Shown one piece after another: positions 7,201 through 9,756 of a stretch of 9,756 nucleotides of DNA. Origin of the DNA: Verrucomicrobiia bacterium (lineage in GTDB: Bacteria > Verrucomicrobiota > Verrucomicrobiia > Limisphaerales > DTLC01); contig JANWZY010000057.1 in NCBI GenBank assembly GCA_025061935.1, positions 1-9,756 on the forward strand. Direction: 5' to 3'. The number at the start of each line of letters is the position of its first letter. Position 1 is the stretch's first letter. Position numbers and translations under genes: made by a program. The notes under the pieces were generated by a model. The model searched no databases. It had not been told where the DNA came from and saw nothing but the letters and a program-made list of their open reading frames with translations.

Positions 7201-8404
7201 GGGACCGTTTACGGTGGGCGGTTGGTTTGCAGTCGGATACGGCGGAGGTAATGATCCGTTTAGCGTATGTTTAGAAAAAACAAATGAGTTCCGCCTTTAT
7301 TATACCGGAACAGCCGTAAATCGATACCGGTTCCGGATCGGTCAAACAGAGGTACAGGATCAAACCTCAATTGCGATGGGACGATGGTATTTAGTGCTCG
7401 GCTGGTACGATGGCACAAACGCATACATCCAGGTAAATACTAACCAACCGCGCAGCGTCGCAGTTTCGCTCCCGTCCACTACCACGAATCCAGTCGTCTC
7501 GCTTAAACGTGGAGGGGTATCAGGTGGTTTCGCTGCAGACGAACTCTTCTTCTTTGGGCGCGCTATCACACCCGCTGAGCGGAAGGCGCTTTATGAGCAA
7601 GGGCTGCGGTTTATGCTGACAAACACGGTCGAGGATATGTTGTTTGATTTTTCAATGTGCATTATTACCGCGCAGCCGCCTGTCTTCACGGAATCCCCTA
7701 CCAACCTGATTCTTGAAGCCGGGCGGAATGCCGCCCTCCAACTTAACGCGTTGAGCCGAACAGCGATAAGTTACCAATGGCTTTTTAATGGCACGCCGAT
7801 CCCAGGCGCAACCAATGCGCTGTTGTTCTTGCCTAATGTAAGCGCTGCTAATTCGGGTTTATATGCCTTGGTCGCGAGTAATGTTGGCGGTGCTGTTACT
7901 AGTTCACCAGCACGGGTAATAGTTTTTTCTCAGCCAGAAATTTACGTAAGCCGAACCCATACCGGGAAAGAGTTTCTGCTCACATTCCAAGGCCCGGGAA
8001 TCCCAACGGAACTTCAAGTCTCCACGAACCTCTCCAGTTGGTCGGCTGTTTGTAAGCTGCCGCCTTCTACTAACGCTATTTGTGTTGTAGTACCGGTTGA
8101 AGAAAAGGCAACGGCTGCCTTTTATCGGTTAAAACTCCTTCCTGAAGCAATTGACAGGGTTGCGCTATCCGGGATTACGGAATTGGTGCCTTTCAAGCTG
8201 GTTCCTGAGGTTTCACTTTGCGGTTCATACCTAGTTATTTATGCGTTGGTCACGCAAACGGCTGTTTGCCTTGAAACCTCATCGGACTTTATGAGCTGGC
8301 ACACGGGATACTGCCTGCCTAACTTTTCGGGACTCCTAGTGCTGATTAATCCTTTGGATAGGAACTGCACATCGGAATTTTACCGATTGGTCACGTATAG
8401 ATAG
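4268..8404 (+). CDS. Secreted multidomain GH123-like (DUF4091) glycoside hydrolase with Ig, LamG and C-terminal modules
   Basis: A 1378-residue exported protein. Residues 1-25 form a hydrophobic signal sequence (LLLPFLLWLY) with a weakly basic start. Residues about 35-200 resemble the beta-sandwich N-domain of GH123/DUF4091 proteins (ARNEYEPFQLVI; VPREAQAGTYQSTVTI; DVPVRLRVFDFTL). Residues about 210-575 resemble the catalytic barrel: SSWIDEPQ places an Asp334-Glu335 pair where GH123 beta-N-acetylgalactosaminidases carry their substrate-assisting Asp and acid/base Glu, and INSLRWELIREGLEDREYFW (500-519) is the usual DUF4091 end motif. Then come Ig-like modules (585-664, 672-755), a jelly-roll-like module with WLYHDRGIDLGTNW and NVLAVELHQYG (765-912), a LamG/concanavalin-like module (915-1115), a third Ig module (1137-1220) and two short modules ending FYRL (1225-1287, 1303-1374). 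No LPXTG, PEP-CTERM or clear type IX signal is visible. The likely role is cleavage of amino-sugar glycans outside the cytoplasm, but most DUF4091 proteins are uncharacterised, so the substrate is uncertain. Confidence 0.85.
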   Translation: MSERALLLPFLLWLYGAQSLFGSILQDSSYGWRLPGLSNVDVWWCEATWKVGQQRALPQAASDSVQIEAARNEYEPFQLVIRAGTAFSNVNLSVTDFVKLGGPTNAIIAASNIEACIVEYVPVQFPTDNTCVPGDYPDPLVPITGPFNLPQGTNLPIWFTVRVPREAQAGTYQSTVTIWLGTNWLDVPVRLRVFDFTLSDTTHTPTAYNVELDNRWHALTTAQQSNQVWDLYMQNMRAHRVSPYMPHMLSQIGWSISTDGSFTHDFSSFNAAMQRYLDEFNFTSFKVLREPWTLLGHARFSPEYNRLFGKLMQPITAYLRERGWLDKAYSSWIDEPQRTMLDWVAEGMRAHLLASPELRRLLTFYPDPVLYGHVDVWVAYFGISVFDMSYHRWAERKSAGDEIWCYVAMYPKAPAANNFIDHPAITHRIRAWAMERFGVSGDLYWNISYWKNRIDGAPRNPWAQTTSFDERGQPEGNGDGVLVYPPTKTPPNSPVISGPINSLRWELIREGLEDREYFWLLKELISIQTPRLGPTHPAIVEARAAYAAAMALCRTVLDYERDPRNLYLARRRVAEAIEALETGEPRFVRHPTSRAASLGEAFTLYSEAIGWPPPSYQWQLNGTNLPGATNFSFTVSNANLVHIGDYTVVAENQRGRATSAVARIRGRWLPAPQIVTEPKSAARFEGEHAVMYVTAVSTNACAYQWFKDGAPVMSVYGTNAVLLITNLAPSDAGLYWAIVSNVAGVVTTAPARLVVLSPPYTNSLLQQSAHWLYHDRGIDLGTNWMSPNYDDSEWGAGPGPLGYGTGRESTVICAGLPQKPPTVYFRHRLYVPVVQPNAIILARLRCDDGAVVYLNGRELFRFNMPAGPVRYETSATTPVEGGALENYVEFVIPNDLLHQGTNVLAVELHQYGTSVAPIAFWTLDEQSGPWRDSIMDHHFTAVGTNLVWMPGKFDGCLSNAGSAVSWIETRDRPTLRITGPFTVGGWFAVGYGGGNDPFSVCLEKTNEFRLYYTGTAVNRYRFRIGQTEVQDQTSIAMGRWYLVLGWYDGTNAYIQVNTNQPRSVAVSLPSTTTNPVVSLKRGGVSGGFAADELFFFGRAITPAERKALYEQGLRFMLTNTVEDMLFDFSMCIITAQPPVFTESPTNLILEAGRNAALQLNALSRTAISYQWLFNGTPIPGATNALLFLPNVSAANSGLYALVASNVGGAVTSSPARVIVFSQPEIYVSRTHTGKEFLLTFQGPGIPTELQVSTNLSSWSAVCKLPPSTNAICVVVPVEEKATAAFYRLKLLPEAIDRVALSGITELVPFKLVPEVSLCGSYLVIYALVTQTAVCLETSSDFMSWHTGYCLPNFSGLLVLINPLDRNCTSEFYRLVTYR

Positions 8405-8448
8405 CGGCTTCAGACAAATTAAGTCATTAGAGTTGCGATTTTACTGGG

Positions 8449-8559
8449 GGTTAAGCGCGGTTAAACGCCCGCCATCGCTAAAGGATTTTTGTGAAAGATT
8501 TGAGAAGCGTGCTGTCCAAGTACCTATCTTGCTTGACTTGCTTTAACCATGCGGTTAAA
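8449..8559. repeat. Repeated GGTTAA motifs between the two secreted-protein genes
   Basis: GGTTAA occurs at 8449-8454, 8459-8464 and 8553-8558, and inverted (TTAACC) at 8543-8548. The first two start exactly 10 bases apart, and the 9-mer GCGGTTAAA is repeated directly at 8457-8465 and 8551-8559. The spacing and location upstream of a coding start are compatible with a protein-binding site, but no known operator is recognised. The rest of the 8405-8559 spacer shows AAGGA at 8481-8485 before a GTG at 8491 and nothing else of note. Confidence 0.35.
8542..8559 (+). repeat. Perfect 7-bp inverted repeat abutting ATG 8560
   Basis: TTTAACC (8542-8548) and GGTTAAA (8553-8559) are perfect reverse complements around the 4-base loop ATGC. 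The right arm touches the ATG at 8560. In RNA this would form a small stem-loop exactly where a ribosome would bind if ATG 8560 were used. If GTG 8491 or ATG 8596 is the real start, it lies in coding sequence or in the leader. It lacks a following T-run, so it is not a standard terminator. Confidence 0.5.
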
Positions 8560-9756
8560 ATGGATAAAACCTGGTGGAAGCGGAAAGATCCAAATATGTC
8601 CAGTCGGTGCGCAATTCCGATAGTTCTTGGCTTTTTCTGTTTTGTTGGAGCGCGGGCAGGAATTTACGATTACGCTGGTGGCCATCTTTACATCGGCCAA
8701 AAGAGCAATAGCTGGAATTGCGCTTGTAGTTGGACCAACGGGCCGGGTGCGTTCCCGAACGCTCCGGGCGACGTGGCTCGCACGGTGAGGTTCATCCCTG
8801 GGGACGTGGACCTGTACTTGTACCATGACGTCACCATTGGCACGTTTAATTGGTCCGGCACGGTGCTGGCGGTTTACCCCACTGCCCCACAAGTAAAATT
8901 TAGGGTAGATAACTTAGGTCAACCATCGATTTGGCGGTTGGAATTGACCGGCTGGCTATGGCTCGATACTGAGCTTGCACTTAGTAATGATCTACACTTA
9001 GTCATCACAAATTCCACAGGATTTGGTGAACGTGTCATTCCTGCAGTCAGGCAGTTAAGGACTGTAAGCGGGCGTGGGAAACTCGTTTTGGACTGCCAGA
9101 CGCCGAACCTGAATACTTTCCAACTAGGCTTGGCAAATGCCCCGCCCAACACCCATTCTGGGGGCACGCGCCTGAAGGGGCACAGTTCGGGCAAGGTGTA
9201 TTTTGAACCGATGAAAAATGGTTATTTTGGTATCGGAGATGTAGAACTCGACCCGTTTGCAAAGTTAATCCTGCGCAATCGCTTCGTAACTAACGATTAC
9301 ATAGCCGACACCGCAGCGTTGCGGCTCGAGACCGCTAATGGCACAAATCGGGCATGGGTCTTTCTTGAAGCAGGGCTTAATGAAAGGCTCGCACGCCTCT
9401 ACATTGACGATGTGCAAATGCCAAGCGGCACTTACGGCTCAGCAGCTAGCGGCGCGGCTGAACAGCTTGACGACTTGTTAGGTGGTACAGGTATACTAAC
9501 CGTGCTAACTGGGCCGCCTGACCCTGGGAAAATCAGAAACTTTCCACCGTTCAGAACAAACGGATTGGCATTTGCTATTGGTGGGGAACTGGTTGCGACA
9601 AACGCTGCGCCAACTGCAGTCTTTGTGTACTGGGGATCCCAAGACGGCGGTATGGACCGCAACCTTTGGGAAAACGAGGTTTACCTTGGAACGCGTGAGC
9701 TTGGGCCATTTAGCGTGTTGATAACCAACTACGCTCAAAACCAAACTCTGTTTTAT
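8560..9756 (+). CDS. Secreted autotransporter-associated beta-strand-like protein, N-terminal part
   Basis: The frame stays open for 399 codons to the window end, so the protein is longer. A signal peptide is evident: CAIPIVLGFFCFVGARA followed by GIYDYAGG, with cleavage probably after ARA (residue 33 from ATG 8560). The start is uncertain. ATG 8596 has GGAAAG 8 bases ahead and gives a compact 21-residue signal. GTG 8491 has AAGGA 5 bases ahead but gives a 56-residue leader. ATG 8560 is the compromise used here. The mature part begins with SWTNGPGAFPNAPGDVA (57-73) and DVTIGTFNW (90-98), like the W..G..PN.PGD and 'VTIGTL' openings of verrucomicrobial beta-solenoid/autotransporter-associated proteins. 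LYIDDVQMPSGTYGS (280-294) and GGTGILTVLTGP (308-319) match the end-of-repeat signature. Next comes a fibronectin-like module, TAVFVYWGSQDGGMDRNLW (352-370) to PFSVLITN. No catalytic motif is seen; it is probably a surface or matrix protein, 155 bases after the GH123-like gene. Confidence 0.82.
   Translation, partial: MDKTWWKRKDPNMSSRCAIPIVLGFFCFVGARAGIYDYAGGHLYIGQKSNSWNCACSWTNGPGAFPNAPGDVARTVRFIPGDVDLYLYHDVTIGTFNWSGTVLAVYPTAPQVKFRVDNLGQPSIWRLELTGWLWLDTELALSNDLHLVITNSTGFGERVIPAVRQLRTVSGRGKLVLDCQTPNLNTFQLGLANAPPNTHSGGTRLKGHSSGKVYFEPMKNGYFGIGDVELDPFAKLILRNRFVTNDYIADTAALRLETANGTNRAWVFLEAGLNERLARLYIDDVQMPSGTYGSAASGAAEQLDDLLGGTGILTVLTGPPDPGKIRNFPPFRTNGLAFAIGGELVATNAAPTAVFVYWGSQDGGMDRNLWENEVYLGTRELGPFSVLITNYAQNQTLFY

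Noticed and set aside
8446..8490. G-rich/C-rich stretch followed by TTTTT as a terminator of the GH123-like gene
   Set aside because: The only stem available is about 3 bp (GCG/CGC), and the T-run lies about 18 bases further on.
8524..8892. Minus-strand ORF of 122 codons opposite the terminal secreted protein
   Set aside because: The plus strand has an uninterrupted 399-codon frame with a signal peptide and recognisable family motifs. The minus-strand product resembles nothing and is a shadow.

Overview
The window looks like a piece of a Verrucomicrobiota genome, most likely Pedosphaerales/Limisphaerales. This is inferred from protein style, not from a marker gene. Two very large secreted proteins carry Ig-like modules of the 'YQW..NGT.LPGATN' type, C-terminal 'STNLSSW ... 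FYRL' modules and an autotransporter-like 'PSGTYGS' motif, a combination typical of that phylum. Base composition is moderate. No tRNA, rRNA, CRISPR array, insertion sequence or phage gene was seen.

Left part (1-3961): the C-terminal end of an NAD-dependent sugar-nucleotide epimerase/dehydratase (cut by the window edge), then a 479-residue polytopic membrane protein of the GT-C/ArnT-PMT type on the same strand. A second polytopic GT-C-like protein of 664 residues lies tail-to-tail with it on the minus strand, only 31 bases away. Together they suggest an envelope-glycan locus: a nucleotide-sugar enzyme plus membrane enzymes that would use lipid-linked sugars. The sugar and acceptor cannot be read from the sequence.

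Middle (3962-4267): a 306-base divergent spacer with no convincing gene. It holds two good Shine-Dalgarno matches in front of very short ORFs, and the ribosome site that fixes the start of the next gene.

Right part (4268-9756): a 1378-residue exported protein with an N-terminal GH123-like (DUF4091) catalytic region followed by Ig, jelly-roll-like, LamG-like, Ig and two short C-terminal modules. A second exported protein, open at the window end, follows on the same strand and has autotransporter-associated beta-strand features. The 155-base gap between them carries repeated GGTTAA motifs and a perfect hairpin abutting a candidate start codon. The pair probably works at or outside the cell surface on amino-sugar-containing glycans; that is inference.

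I do not see a clearly new biological system here. The most worthwhile leads are the multidomain GH123-like protein and its C-terminal modules, and the GGTTAA/hairpin element at 8449-8559.
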